The translations under genes and the position numbers were made by a program. Of a DNA stretch of 64,000 nucleotides, positions 23,287-34,692 are shown in pieces. A model generated the notes under the pieces. That model was given only the letters and a program-made list of their open reading frames with translations. It was not told the origin of the DNA and searched no databases. Each line of letters starts with the position of its first letter. Position 1 is the first letter of the stretch. Source of the DNA: Melastoma dodecandrum (taxonomy: Eukaryota; Streptophyta; Magnoliopsida; Myrtales; Melastomataceae); contig JARUPY010000154.1 of the NCBI GenBank assembly GCA_029817715.1, positions 2,631,501 to 2,695,500 of the forward strand, given 5' to 3'.

Positions 23287-23820
23287 GGCCAAATTATCAA
23301 ATTTATCCTGAACTTTGCAACTTTTTTCCGATCTAACCTGAACTTTGAATAATATCACCACACATCCCAACCTTCGGCCGTTATCTCAAATGTGACCTCC
23401 GTTACCCTAAACCTCTAACGGCGTCCTACGTGGCCCGGTCACGGCGTTTATTCGCCGTTTAATTCGCCGTGATAACACGTGGACATGCCACGAAATGAAA
23501 AAAACAAAAATTTCGCAATCGGGGCTGATTAGCAATCGGGGGGGGTCGAAATTAGGGCAGAAATTCCCAAATCGAAATTAGGGCAAAAATACCTCCTGAC
23601 ACCCATCCCTCTTCGGAGCACTCGTCACAGCCGGAAGCGTCCTCTTTTGCGTCCTCACTCCGGAGCACTCCACACTCCTCGGGAGCGTCCTATTTTGCGT
23701 CTGGGTTAATCGGAAGCGTCTCCGAAGCATCCTCTCCTCACAGCCGTGGTTCACCGGTAAGTCTTCGAGGGTTGTTCGTGCTTTGCTGGCTGTGCTTGGT
23801 CATGGGTTATTCTCCGAAGC
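23287..23820 (+). repeat. MULE left terminal inverted repeat
   Basis: Matches the reverse complement of the right arm (27935-28471). The outer 180 bases or so are near identical. The inner part diverges with indels but matches again around a splice-donor block (GTGGTTCACCG/GTAAGTCTTCGAGGG) at about 23746-23810. The arm contains a first non-coding exon ending at 23756, and hence probably the promoter for the GRF gene. Confidence 0.85.
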
Positions 23821-24095
23821 ATATATACTTGGTCATGGGTTGTTCTTCGCGGGTGTGCGTGCTTTAGTGGCTGTTTGGTGTGTGTGCGTGCTTTAGTGGT
23901 TGTTTGGTGTGTGTGCGTGCTTTAGTGGCTGTTTGTGATTCCCTTGGCGGGTGATGGTGATGATTTCCAGAATTTTTGTATAATGGTTGAAGATTGATGT
24001 CAGCATGATTGAATTCATGGTTATGGTGATGATTTCCAGAATTCGTAAATTTTGAAGGTTATCATTAAGGTCGAATTTGCTGTCTTTCTTTGCAG
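23757..24095 (+). other. 5'-UTR intron of the MULE GRF gene
   Basis: Donor CACCG/GTAAGT at 23757 lies in the terminal repeat; acceptor TTTGCAG ends at 24095, two bases before the ATG. The minus-strand transposase gene has the mirror arrangement: donor near 27986, acceptor TAATGTAG ending near 27772, ATG two bases later. The match supports both predictions. Confidence 0.65.
23853..23937 (+). repeat. Short tandem repeat inside the MULE intron
   Basis: About three copies of a 27-28-base unit built on GTGTGCGTGCTTTAGTGG-TGTTTG. The mirror intron near the right arm (about 27780-27900) has its own array of a different GGAATTGTG-type unit. These are element-internal expansions. Confidence 0.7.
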
Positions 24096-24097
24096 GA

Positions 24098-24505
24098 ATG
24101 TCTACTAAACGCACGAGATGGTCAAGCAGCGCAATGGAGAGCAGCTTAATGGGTAGTTCAAGCTCCATTGAGAGGAAGAAAAAGGTCAAATGCTTTTGCG
24201 GTCTGGATTGCATTGCGAGGACTGCCCACACTGAAATGAATAATGGGAGAAGGTTCTTCGGCTGCTGTAGATACAAGATTGATGGAGGGTGTGGATTTTT
24301 TCTTTGGACCGATACTCCTTTGGAAGCTCAGAAATCAAGCATGGAAGAGGTCTTTTCTGAAAAATTAAGCATGGAAGCACGTTTGAGGAAAGTGGAAATA
24401 GATTTGGCTAAAGTCGAAGAGAATGTGAAGACTATTGTGTTATTAAGTGTTTTTGGAGTTGTGTGTGTTGGTCTACTTTTAGGATTTTGTGTATTATTGA
24501 AGTAG
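24098..24505 (+). CDS. GRF-type zinc-finger membrane protein encoded by the MULE
   Basis: A 135-residue protein. A basic, serine-rich N-terminus is followed by a GRF zinc finger with the pattern CFCGLDC ... NNGRRFFGCCRY ... GGCGFFLWTD (residues about 36-76). Next comes a coiled-coil segment (EKLSMEARLRKVEIDLAKVE) and a C-terminal membrane helix (VLLSVFGVVCVGLLLGFCVLL). GRF fingers in other proteins bind single-stranded nucleic acid. Small GRF-plus-membrane-helix proteins are widespread in plants with unknown roles. The gene lies inside the MULE, transcribed from the left arm toward the transposase. The ATG directly follows a splice acceptor. Whether it helps transposition or is a captured passenger cannot be told from one copy. 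Confidence 0.82.
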   Translation: MSTKRTRWSSSAMESSLMGSSSSIERKKKVKCFCGLDCIARTAHTEMNNGRRFFGCCRYKIDGGCGFFLWTDTPLEAQKSSMEEVFSEKLSMEARLRKVEIDLAKVEENVKTIVLLSVFGVVCVGLLLGFCVLLK

Positions 24506-24886
24506 GATATTGGTCATAGCAATTTACTATGTTAGGTTTGAGTTTGAAGTTGTGTAGTTTAGTATGTTAGCAGGATGTGTAATCAAAATATGAAATTATG
24601 ATCGATTGTGTTTGAATTAGAGTTGTGTTTGAATCATTGCGTTGGGGTTTCTATCAGATTTTAGACACCTGGAGAATGAGTAAAACAAATTGAAAAGGGT
24701 AAAATGGTAATACATTCATTCGAAATGGAGCATCAACTTACAAAGGTCAGTAGTCTCACCGAGACAAAGGATCTGCCAACAACAACAAAGTTGACAAATC
24801 TGCTAAAAAAAAGCACAACAACAACACATAGGTGAGTCCCATCTAGTCAAACACAACAGTACAACACAACAATAAATATGCAGCCA

Positions 24887-27769
24887 TCAAGGATTCGCAT
24901 TTGTCGAGGCTCCCATGCTTGCTCCAGCAACTGAAGATGATTGTGTTGCAGAAGTTCCCATGTTGTAAGAGCTTTGAGGTTGAATGCTGCTTCCAACTTC
25001 GAAGGCGGCTGTTGAACTGAAAATGGTACCTCTTCCAGTCCTTCCTCTTCCCCTGCTTCCTCTTGGTCTTCTCCTTCCAGCAGTGGCCCTTCCAGATGGT
25101 ACCTGTAAGAGGAAATTGCAATGCATTTCGCACAATGAAGAATGAAACAAAGTAGCAACACAATGAATCAATTACCAGGGCGGGCGTGACAGAACTTGGT
25201 CTTTCAACAGTCCCCGTTGCAGATGGTATCTGTAATTCAAAAAAGTAATGCAATTCATTCAAAGAATGACGAATGAAATCAAGTAGCATGTGAACTAACA
25301 CAATTAAGGAATTTCACTTACCTGTGCCGTGATAGCATCCGGTTGAGGCTGAATGGCTGACTTACAACTTCTTTTGTTGTGACCATATAACTGACATCGG
25401 CTGCACTTTATCTCACCTCCTCTCTTGGACAATCTCGTAGAACTCTTCGGCTCTTCTTCGCGTCCCCTCTTTCGATTCTTCTTTGGCCTCCCTGGCCTAG
25501 TCTTGAACGGAGGAGGCTGAATTGGTTCCCCAGTGTCTTCTGGCCAGGTAGTCTCTCCTTCCATTGGTGTCAGTGGATGCATGTAAGACATCATGTAACA
25601 TGGCTTCTTAAAACAGTCATCCACGTAACTGTCCACGTCATGTTTCATGAAATGCATGCATGCGATGCTATGACAACAAGGGATGCCGGACAATTCCCAT
25701 TCCCTACAACTACAAGTCCTACCTCTCAAATCGACAACAAATTTCTCCTGTCTACGCACCACCTCGAAGAGGTCACCTATAGCCGGTCTAGGCACCCATA
25801 AACCTGCAGACACCTTTACCTTCTCCACCTTCTTCCTAATTTCTGGACAGATTTCATCGTCCATATCATCAAACAACTTTATCTTGTGGTACATTCTTTC
25901 CATCAAAGTACATCTAATATCATCCAGCATGTCTACAATGGGCTTTGTCCTCGCAACAGATATGTAACTATTAAACGTTTCACACAAATTGTTATCTGTT
26001 GCATCACATTTGACAGATGTACCAAAGAAGACCTGCATCACAGAGAAGACACGCATTTATTAAATAACAACTTTTACTAAATAAACAAAGACAACACACG
26101 CCCATTTACTAACCTTACAGAAGTGTTCTGGTCCTTGTTTCACAAAATCTTCGGCTGCGGCAGGAGACAACTTACTCATATTATCCAATGCCCTGTTATA
26201 GGCTGCTGTATGTGTGCTTTTAACGGCGGTCCAAAAACATTTCTTCAATAGCTGTCCACGATGGCTAGATTTCCAATTGGCATATACATGCCTTGTACAA
26301 TTTCTGTGCTCAGCCAATGGGGCCAAATCAGCAACAGCATTTATCAAGCCCTGTGTCATAACATTAGTTAACAAACAAATGATACTACATAAAACATGCT
26401 AACAAACTAAAAAGATGTTTACCTTTTGTTTATCGCTGGTAAATGTCCATCCATTCCCATCATTCACAGCTAGGTCATGAAATAGCAACGATAGGAACCA
26501 CAACCATGACTGGGTGTTCTCACCCTCCACAACTGCCCAAGCAACAGGGAACATGTGATTGTTCCCATCTCTACCAACAGCCGACAACAAAATGCCTCCA
26601 GCGTTTGTCTTTAAAAAAGTCCCATCAAATCCAATTATCTTCCTACAACCGAGTCGGAGACCTTTCCTTAGCTCACTGAACCCTACGTAGAACCTTTTAA
26701 AAGTGTTGAAAAGGCCTAAACCAGGGGTTACTTCCAAATCAAGCTTGAAAGTACCATCCGGACACCTCTTGCCAAGGTAAGCTACGTAAGACCGGATTTT
26801 CTTATAGTGCTCCTCAATTGTCCCATTGACAATCCTCTGGGCGTGCCATTTTGCACGATATACTTGTAACTTATTAACCTGAATGCTATACTTCTCCATC
26901 AAATCCACCATCACATCCCTAGCTCTCATTGTATCCAAGGGCCTATTCATTCGAATGAATTCCCTAGCTAACCATTTCACCGTAGCTTGTCTGTTTTTCA
27001 TCACCCTAGTGCATTTATGCTCCAAATGACAAGCTTTGACAGCAACAGTCAAATCCCTTTGCATCCAACTTGCATACACTCTCCAAGGACATCCATCTTC
27101 ACATTTAACTTCCATCCTCCTCGGATCCACTCTTGACCAGTTCAAATTCACTCCATTCATAATACCATAATCCTGAACAGCTTCTCTAAATTGTTCTAAA
27201 CTGTCGAATTTCAACCCAACTTCAAACTCAAGAGTCCTATGATCACATTCAGGTTCATAAACCTTTTCCAGAGGTGTAGACACGCCCTCTTCTTCATCAT
27301 GTTCAAGGATCTCAGCATCAGAAGCAATATAATCAGAATTTGCAGCTTCATTCAAATTCTCATTGACATCACCCATTCCATTTCCAATATCATCATGCAC
27401 AGAATCATCCTCTACTAGTACTTCCCTAACATCCCAACATTCCTCGGGGTCACTTTCATGTATCTCATCTCCTTCAACATACACATCAATCGATTTATGT
27501 TGCAATAACAAATTCACTAACTCAGCCAACTGTGCATCACTGTAAAATTCAACCAATCCTTTGGCTAGACTCTTCCCCGGCTTTTTAAACCACATCCTAG
27601 TCGCCTCAAAGCCACACATTCGCACAAAACTTTTAACTGTGAAATAGCCCATCTTATCAACATCAACATTGTTGAATGTTTCTGTTTTCCCACCTAAATA
27701 ACTCACCCGTCCTGATAAATTTAGTTTCCCACCAATGTGTAATACCACGTCTCCCCTACCTTCTGCCAT
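24887..27769 (-). CDS. MuDR-type MULE transposase
   Basis: Cuts and pastes the element by a DDE mechanism. Coding exons are 27769-26423, 26350-26114, 26032-25322, 25229-25176 and 25102-24887, in phase, giving about 854 residues. Domains in order: a plant N-terminal region, an acidic linker, the MuDR DNA-binding domain (LKFDSLEQFREAVQDY, CEDGCPWRVYASW), the MULE transposase core with first Asp in IIGFDGTFLKT (about D382), second Asp in FTSDKQK (about D446) and an acidic site in DNNLCETFN (about E546). Then come a SWIM zinc finger (CSCREWELSGIPCCH), an AT-hook-like basic stretch (RPGRPKKNRKRGR), a CCHC knuckle (CSRCQLYGHNKRSC) and a Ser/Gly-rich tail. No stop or frameshift is seen. A leader intron separates the coding start from a first exon in the right terminal repeat. 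Confidence 0.9.
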
Positions 27770-27934
27770 AGCTACATTAATAAATCAAACTCAATTAACA
27801 TAATCAATTCCAGCAATGCACCAAGCCACAATTCCAGCAAGCACCAAGACACAATTCCAACAAGCACGCACACCAACCCACAATTCCACATCACATCCAG
27901 AACCTCATCACAGCCACAACCTCATCACAGCCAC

Positions 27935-28471
27935 AACCCATGACCAAGCACAGCCAGCAAAGCACGAACATCCCTCGAAGACTTACCGGTGAACCACTGG
28001 GGAACCTTGACGACGCACAGGAGGACGCTCCACAGGATCCGGCAAAAGCGGCCGCTCCCGATGAACCGGCAAAAGAGGACGCTCTCGAGGACGGACGCTC
28101 CTGAAGATGCTTCAGCCGTGGGCTGTGATGCTCCGGAGAGGGAAGGTTTGTCTGCCGCCCTAATTTCACAGCCAGCAAGCACGATTTGGGAATTCATGCC
28201 CTAATTTCGACTCAACTCCCTCCCCCGATTGCGAATTTTTTTTTTTTTCATTTCGTGGCATGTCCACGTGTTATCACGTCGGCGCGACATACGAATTAAA
28301 CGGCAAATAAACGCCGTGACCGGGCCACGTAGGACGCCGTTAGAGGTTTAGGGTAACGGAGGTCACATTTGAGATAACGGCCGAAGGTTGGGATGTGTGG
28401 TGATATTATTCAAAGTTCAGGTTAGATCGGAAAAAAGTTGCAAAGTTCAGGATAAATTTGATAATTTGGCC
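27935..28471 (-). repeat. MULE right terminal inverted repeat
   Basis: Inverted counterpart of the left arm, reading GGCCAAATTATC inward from 28471. It contains the donor GTTCACCG/GTAAGTC near 27986 on the minus strand, so the transposase transcript probably starts inside it. The duplicated target site follows at 28472-28480. Confidence 0.85.
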
Positions 28472-28782
28472 AAAGAATTTTGTCCAAATTATTTATTTTT
28501 GGAGGAAAAACGAAAAATATAATAAAATATTGAATAAACAATAAATACGAAAGACAATTTCTCTTTTTCCGCTCGCCACCCTCCCTGACGTCGCCACCAA
28601 CTGAACAGATACCCAACCCCCTTCCCTCTCTCTCTCTCCCCTAGGGACAACTCGGACGGACTCCCCAACGCCTCTTCCCCATCATTTCCTTCTCCCTCCT
28701 CCACTCCCCCCCCACTCCGTGACGATCGCCTCTCCTCCTCCACTCCCTCGATCCAACACAAAGCTTCCCCTCGAAAGAAAAA

Positions 28783-31700
28783 ATGCAGAGCACCGCGCTG
28801 TTCGCCCCCTCCTCTTCCCTCCCTCTCCGCCGCGGATCCCCTTCCTTCCCCTCGCCAGCCGCCGCCCTCCACCGCTTCGATCCCTTCCGTTTCTCTACCA
28901 ACACTGCGATTTCTCGCCGTGGCCCCGTCCCGTCGTGCTCCCTCTCCTCCGATCAGTCACCTCTGCGCAGATCCTGGACCCCCCTCTCCCTTCCTGGGAC
29001 AGGTAGGTCCGACGAGAAGCTCCGCTTCAGGCCCTGGCATGGCGTCCCTCTGCTGGGCGACTCGAATCGTACGGGGGTCAAGGCCGTTAGCGAGACGGCG
29101 GGTGAAGGTGAGGAGGAGGAGGCCGCGGGTGGCCTTGGGAAGACGTTGGAGCTCGGGCTGTTGTTCGGGCTTTGGTACTTGTTTAACATCTACTTCAACA
29201 TCTACAACAAGCAGGTGGTCCCCGATTTCATCTCACAGTTGTTATTCTTGATAATATAATTTCTTCTCGTTGATCTTGGAGCATTGCGTTTCGATGCCTT
29301 CCTGTTCGGTTGCTGCATGTTTTGCGTACTTATTGATTCTTTTATCTTCATTAATTTTAATGGAAACTATGTATAGATCAATTCGCTAGTGACTTGCGGA
29401 GGAGTGGAGAGCGACTGCAACTGTTTCATGAGCATACTAGGGATTGATTATGGCTGCCTGATCTGATCCATGTGATTTCAGGGAATGTGATTTTTCCTGT
29501 CCGTGTTGTTATAGTATTGAGTTTTATTTAGCGTGACCTGTTCATTATTTTCAGGTTTTCTCTCGTAAATTAACCTTTTTCTGGCATGCAAAAGTTTGGC
29601 CCTTTTTTTTGGCGCGCGGGGTGGGGGGTTGGTTTGCTTTGTTTTGTAGATCTGTTTTCTCTTTCATTATGTTTTTAAACTGTTGCTTGGTTGAACTGGC
29701 GTATAAAGTGGACTGGTTGTCTTAGACATTTCAGCCTATGGGAGATGAAGGTGATCAGTGAGTGTTGTTTGGTTTTGTAGTAGTAATTAATGCTCAAAGT
29801 ACATTATAGATATGTGAATTTAAAATTTACTTCTATTCCCGCTATACTTGTTGACTATTGTTGCCGAATTTTGAATTTTGGATTTATTATTTTAGCTGGT
29901 AGAGATAGCTGGTTGTGTGTATTTAACCAACCCTCGGCAAGAAAGTGTTGTGTTTTCTCTTTCCTTTGACAATTCACTATCAGTAGCTGGGAGTATGGGT
30001 GTTATCTGAGAGAAGGACAGAACCGTTTCTCTCAATTCTTATCCTTGTCTGTCTTCTTCTTGATCTTGACTTAAAGAAAATTATAAGCAAGTTGCAAATC
30101 TCCGTTTCCTAGAATCTTTGTTGTTGCTCAATGGTTGACTGCGCCTGTGATAATGCTGTTCGTCTTTTGTTGTTGAATTTGCTTTGCCTGGTCCTTTGGG
30201 GGGCCAGTGAGCTAATATTTACTTGAAAATTGTTTCTTTCCCTCTTCAGGTCCTGAAGGCATTCCACTACCCTGCAACTATCACACTGGCGCAGTTTGCA
30301 GTTGGTTCTGTGCTTGTTATATTAATGTGGACGTTTAATCTTTACAAGCGACCAAACATTAATGCCTCACAGGTGGTTCGTTTGACCGGTTCAGTTCTTC
30401 TCAACTCATTATTACTGTAGTTTCTTTGTTATGTTTCTTAAGTGACGTTTGCTTTCAGCTTTGGGCAATTGTGCCGCTGGCTGTGGTTCATACATTGGGT
30501 AACCTTTTCACAAATATGAGTCTCGGGAAAGTAGCTGTTTCATTCACTCATACGATCAAGGCTATGGAGCCTTTCTTCTCGGTTATTCTGTCTGCAATGT
30601 TCCTGGGGGAGGTGCGTAGAGTCATTCATGAGAATGGCCTTTTTCTTGCATGTATGCCGGATGGCATATCTTGAAGTCACTATATGATGTCATTTATTTT
30701 TCATGCACAGTGTGGTGACTTATTTATTGTAACTCGGTGTTTTTGCTGCAGTATCCCACTCCATGGGTTGTTGGTTCGCTTTTACCAATTGTTGGCGGTG
30801 TTGCACTAGCATCTATGACCGAGGCTTCATTTAACTGGTATTTCTCAATTTCAAGCTTGCATCTCAATCCAACTTACGGTTGTTGAGTAAGAAGGACACC
30901 TATTATTCCTAAACATGATGTTAACTAACTAATTTCTTTTGTGAACTCTAAGGGCGGGATTTTGGAGTGCGATGGCTTCAAATCTGACCAATCAATCTCG
31001 CAATGTGCTCAGCAAGAAAGTTATGGTCAAGAAAGAGGTACTTGCGCCGAATGATTTGTAACCATCTTCTTATTCTAGATTGATTAGTTGGGAAGCAATT
31101 TGGACAGAAAACTAGTTAATGGATGTCATTGATTTTGGTTTGTTCGTGGACAGGAATCAATGGATAACATCACTCTCTTCTCTATCATAACTATGATGTC
31201 ATTTGTTCTCTTATTCCCTGTGACCTTGTATCTGGAAGGGGTCAAGTTTAGTCCTGCCTACTTTGAATTGGCCGTGAGTTCCCTCGAGCTATTTTACTGC
31301 CCTTCTCCATTCTATTATAATATCTCCCACTTCATTAAAATTGTCTTTTATGCGACAGGCACAAAAAGGAATGAATGTGAAGCAAGTACTTGTAAGGTCT
31401 TTGCTGGCAGCTCTTTGCTTCCATGCTTATCAGCAGGTGAATCTTATGTATTTTTTTTTTTCTGTAACTGAATGATCTCTCTTTAATCCCACTAATCATG
31501 CTGGATGGTGCTAGCTTTTAACTGCAAAATTGATCACTGTTACAGTACATGCCCAACTTGATATTAGCTTTTAACCTTCTGTTGAACAATGGCAGGTTTC
31601 TTACATGATACTCCAAAGAGTATCTCCTGTCACCCACTCTGTGGGTAATTGTGTGAAGAGAGTTGTGGTCATTGTCAGCTCTGTGCTGTTCTTTAGAACA

Positions 31701-31913
31701 CCCGTCTCGCCCATCAATTCTCTGGGTAACCTCCACTTGTCTTCCCTCTACTCGATTTTGTCCTAGATCATTACTGTGATCTTCTATTAGTGTTCTCGGG
31801 TGCTTTTCTCCTGACAACTTTTTCCTCTCTATGCAGGCACTGGCATTGCTTTAGCCGGAGTGTTTCTGTACTCGAGGGTGAAGAGGATCAAGGCGAAGCC
31901 TAAGGCCGTGTAA
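28783..31913 (+). CDS. PPT: Phosphoenolpyruvate/phosphate translocator, plastid
   Basis: Antiporter of the plastid inner envelope that imports phosphoenolpyruvate for the shikimate pathway and fatty-acid synthesis, in exchange for phosphate. Nine exons: 28783-29214, 30250-30372, 30459-30611, 30752-30837, 30953-31037, 31154-31273, 31359-31436, 31596-31725 and 31837-31913, giving about 427 residues. The first hundred or so residues are a Ser/Arg/Pro-rich transit peptide ([18 protein letters not shown]). The TPT/DMT-type membrane domain begins at [20 protein letters not shown] and contains [49 protein letters not shown] and [17 protein letters not shown], and ends LYSRVKRIK. The sequence fits PPT better than the triose-phosphate or glucose-6-phosphate members. 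A MULE ends 312 bases upstream. The 3' end converges with the GDSL gene. Confidence 0.93.
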
Positions 31914-32595
31914 GTTCTGCGAATTTTCTCACGAACCTCTCAAGAAGATCCAAGTTTTCATGGCCCCTTAGACAATTGTAGGTTTAGCAGGGGTGAACTT
32001 CCGTCTCTCAGTCGATTCTTTACTGTAGTGGAACAATAATAGTGATGATTTTGAAGAAGTCAGGATGTGTAGTTCTAGGCTTGAACTGGGACGATTTGTT
32101 TTGGTAAATCCTGTCTTTTGGATAATTTTTTATGTCCTTGGAGGAATACTTTCTGCTTCTCATGTGGTGTATCGGGTTTTAGCTTTATCATGGCAAAAGT
32201 ATCTCTCCCAACGCCCTTCTATGTCAACTCGAAGGCAAGTCAAGTCATAGGTTGATGTTGTATTCACTCTCTCTACCTTTTGCTTACTGAATTGTATTAG
32301 CCTCTCTAAAACCAAGATTTATAAAAAGGGTTGCCGCCAGCCCTCGAACGTTAAGGGATGAATTGGAACAAAGGCCAATGTTCTTTGGCACCAGGCTCAG
32401 ATAACAGAATTTGGGGCGATAAACGGGAGAAAATATTCTGTAAAACTCACAGCTCAGTGTCGCCAATGATTAATTTTTCCAGAAATTCTCATAAAGATAG
32501 TAGAGCTCTTAATGCAACTTAAGGGATTCCATCGATATATGAGGATGAATCGTGGTAGATGGAGGATGAAGAACCAGACGGGCTGGGTCCAATGG
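31914..32595. other. Convergent 3' spacer
   Basis: Holds the 3' untranslated parts of PPT (plus) and the GDSL gene (minus). No further gene or repeat is visible. Confidence 0.5.
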
Positions 32596-34104
32596 CTATG
32601 CACACTTTGGCTGTTGGAAAGACTTCTCAGGGTGTTCCCAGTCGATCTCCGAATGGTGAGGGAAATCATAAGGCATGGCCTGGGCAGACAGCCAAGCTTC
32701 ATCAAATACGTGAATTACCTCATGATACACCACTGAATTTCCTTCAGGAGTTAGGTGCAGTCCGTCACTGCGCAAAGAAGAGCGGCAGGATTTTATCTAA
32801 TCCTCATGTCAAAACCTGAGCTGAATGATCATAATGCAAGATGTAGATTCATTCCTCCATGGAGGAAGAATCTGGAGATTGTGCCTGCACTAATCGAACA
32901 AACCTGAGAAACTTCTTCTGCCAGCCTTCAGTTTCCTGCATCTTGGACCAGAGATCGATGGACCTAACGCCCAGTTCACGGGCTACCAGTAAGCATGCTT
33001 TGGCGTATGTTCCAGCAGCCTCATTTGTCCTTTCTGGAAGTGCTCTAGCTTGATCACTGTATAACGATCTGGTTGACAAGGCACACAGAATTTGAAACCA
33101 GCAAGGACGGTGTGAATTTTATTAAGCTCGACATAAAATGGCAGACTGATAGTCATCGCATGGGAAACATGTGATCTGCCAGGAGAAGATCGAGAATCTC
33201 GAGCCACTCCATATTATAAGAAGACGAGGGTGGATACCTAGCATATGCATCACGCCCGTCCTCATCGATCGGCGGCGGGGTAATAAGCACAATCAACATC
33301 GTGGGGGAGCATTTCTGGAATTGACATGCAAATGGCAGATGATGATAATGCGAAAAGGTGACCCCCAATTGAAAGGTAACTCCTGGAGGAAGGATATATG
33401 GACATGATTTAAACCTTAAGGTGATGAACTATCTTCTTGAGATTCTCCGTGTACTCTTCCAGGGGTACGTGCTGCCGTTCGCTAGCTCTCCCCAACAAAG
33501 CCGCATCATTGGCTCCAAAAAACACCGTCACTGCAGCGGGAGGCTTGGGAGAGTCCTACAAATGCCGGCATTGGGTCACTCTACTTCTGGACCAGACAAA
33601 TAACGATGTTTGTCTAAAGGAACAGCAATATTTATTAACAAATCTCGACAAATAACTCCTTATCCCGAATACCAGTAGATCAAGCAGCAAAAAAAGAAAA
33701 AAAAAATTCCTAGAGAAGCGGAGAAGACTAGATCAGAAGCCAAGATCGTGGTCACAAAGCAATGCCAGAGCACAGGGATCATTAGAACGGAAGGAACAGG
33801 CAAGAGGAAAGTGAGGATCGTGCTGACCAGGGGGAAGATTTGTGGGAGCAAGAAGAGAGCCAATCTGGTAGTGTAACCGCCGTATCCACGAAGCACTACA
33901 TCTGCCTGTAAATAGTAAAAAGTAAAAAGAAAAAACAAGAAAAAAGATCGAGATCGAGACTGAAAAACCACGTAAGGAAAGAAGGAAGGTAGAGGAAGAG
34001 ACCTTGCGAGCGTAGGTGTCGGTGAGGAAGGATCCCCATCCCCTCAATCTGAAGGATTGCTCCGTTATCGAATCCCCGAACAGAACCACCTCCGGCCTCA
34101 CCAT
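32596..34104 (-). CDS. GDSL/SGNH esterase (isoamyl-acetate-hydrolase type)
   Basis: Serine hydrolase of the compact SGNH class, similar to plant At5g45920-type and yeast IAH1-type esterases. Exons 34104-34003, 33905-33828, 33555-33415, 33314-33238, 33068-32904 and 32767-32596 give about 244 residues. The four blocks are visible: [10 protein letters not shown] with the nucleophile Ser; II, the Gly in [20 protein letters not shown] with the Asn; [10 protein letters not shown] with the catalytic Asp and His. Other family words are [24 protein letters not shown] and DLWSKMQE. There is no signal peptide, so the enzyme is probably cytosolic, unlike the secreted long GDSL lipases. It is divergent from PANK2, with 588 bases between start codons. 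Confidence 0.9.
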
Positions 34105-34692
34105 TTTCCCTCCTCCCCTTCTCTCTGCTGCTTTTTGCTCCGACGAATTAAAATTAGGTTAGGATTTCATTAACCTGGTTGGCAAAACCCTTTTTCTCTT
34201 TTATTTTCTTTCCTTTCTTTCTTGTTTTTATTAAATAAACAAAAATCGACAACCGACCCTCAGATTTTTCCGTCTTCCTTGGATAGGGTAAGCGGGGGGG
34301 TTGGAGCTTTTGGGATCGTCTGCCATCGATCACCCTGGAATTGAGAGGTTGAAGCGGCAAAATCAAGCGGCCCAGCAACGGAGTACGACGAAGCCCCCAT
34401 CGCCTTTGTCGGCCGTCCCCTTTTGATATTATTATCCAATAGAAAAGATTCTCGAATGCCCCTCAAGACTGACTTCTTGACTCCGCTGACCTTTCCACTT
34501 CTTTTTTTAATTTTTTTTAAGTTTTTGGGTTTGACCTTTTTGTCTTGTCTGTTTGCGAGGAACAGTCTGAAGGGACCCTTGCCTCGAACGCGTTTCTCCC
34601 TGACCGAACTAGTTCATTGGTGGTAATTTGGTGGGTGGGAAGAAGTGGTAGTTGGTTTTGGAGTTTGGTGTTTGGTGGTCTTGTAGTTATTG
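34105..34692. other. Divergent promoter region, GDSL / PANK2
   Basis: The spacer between the two start codons holds both promoters and leaders. It has T-rich tracts and no clear TATA on either side, as is common for housekeeping genes. No third gene is visible. Confidence 0.5.

Larger units (their letters stand above)
23287..28471. mobile_element. Complete Mutator-like element (MULE), 5.2 kb
   Basis: The element is bounded by a perfect 9-bp direct repeat and by long terminal inverted repeats starting GGCCAAATTATC. It carries a multi-exon MuDR-type transposase on the minus strand and a GRF-zinc-finger gene on the plus strand, in convergent orientation, with a gap of about 380 bases between their stops. 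The first 180 or so bases of the two arms look identical by eye, the transposase frame is open across all exons, and the target duplication is unmutated. This all points to recent, possibly still autonomous, activity. It sits between the RING gene and the PPT translocator and ends 312 bases before the PPT start codon. Confidence 0.93.

Noticed and set aside
28783..29259. Several overlapping frames around PPT exon 1
   Set aside because: Only the frame starting MQSTALF joins to the membrane domain; the others are shadows.
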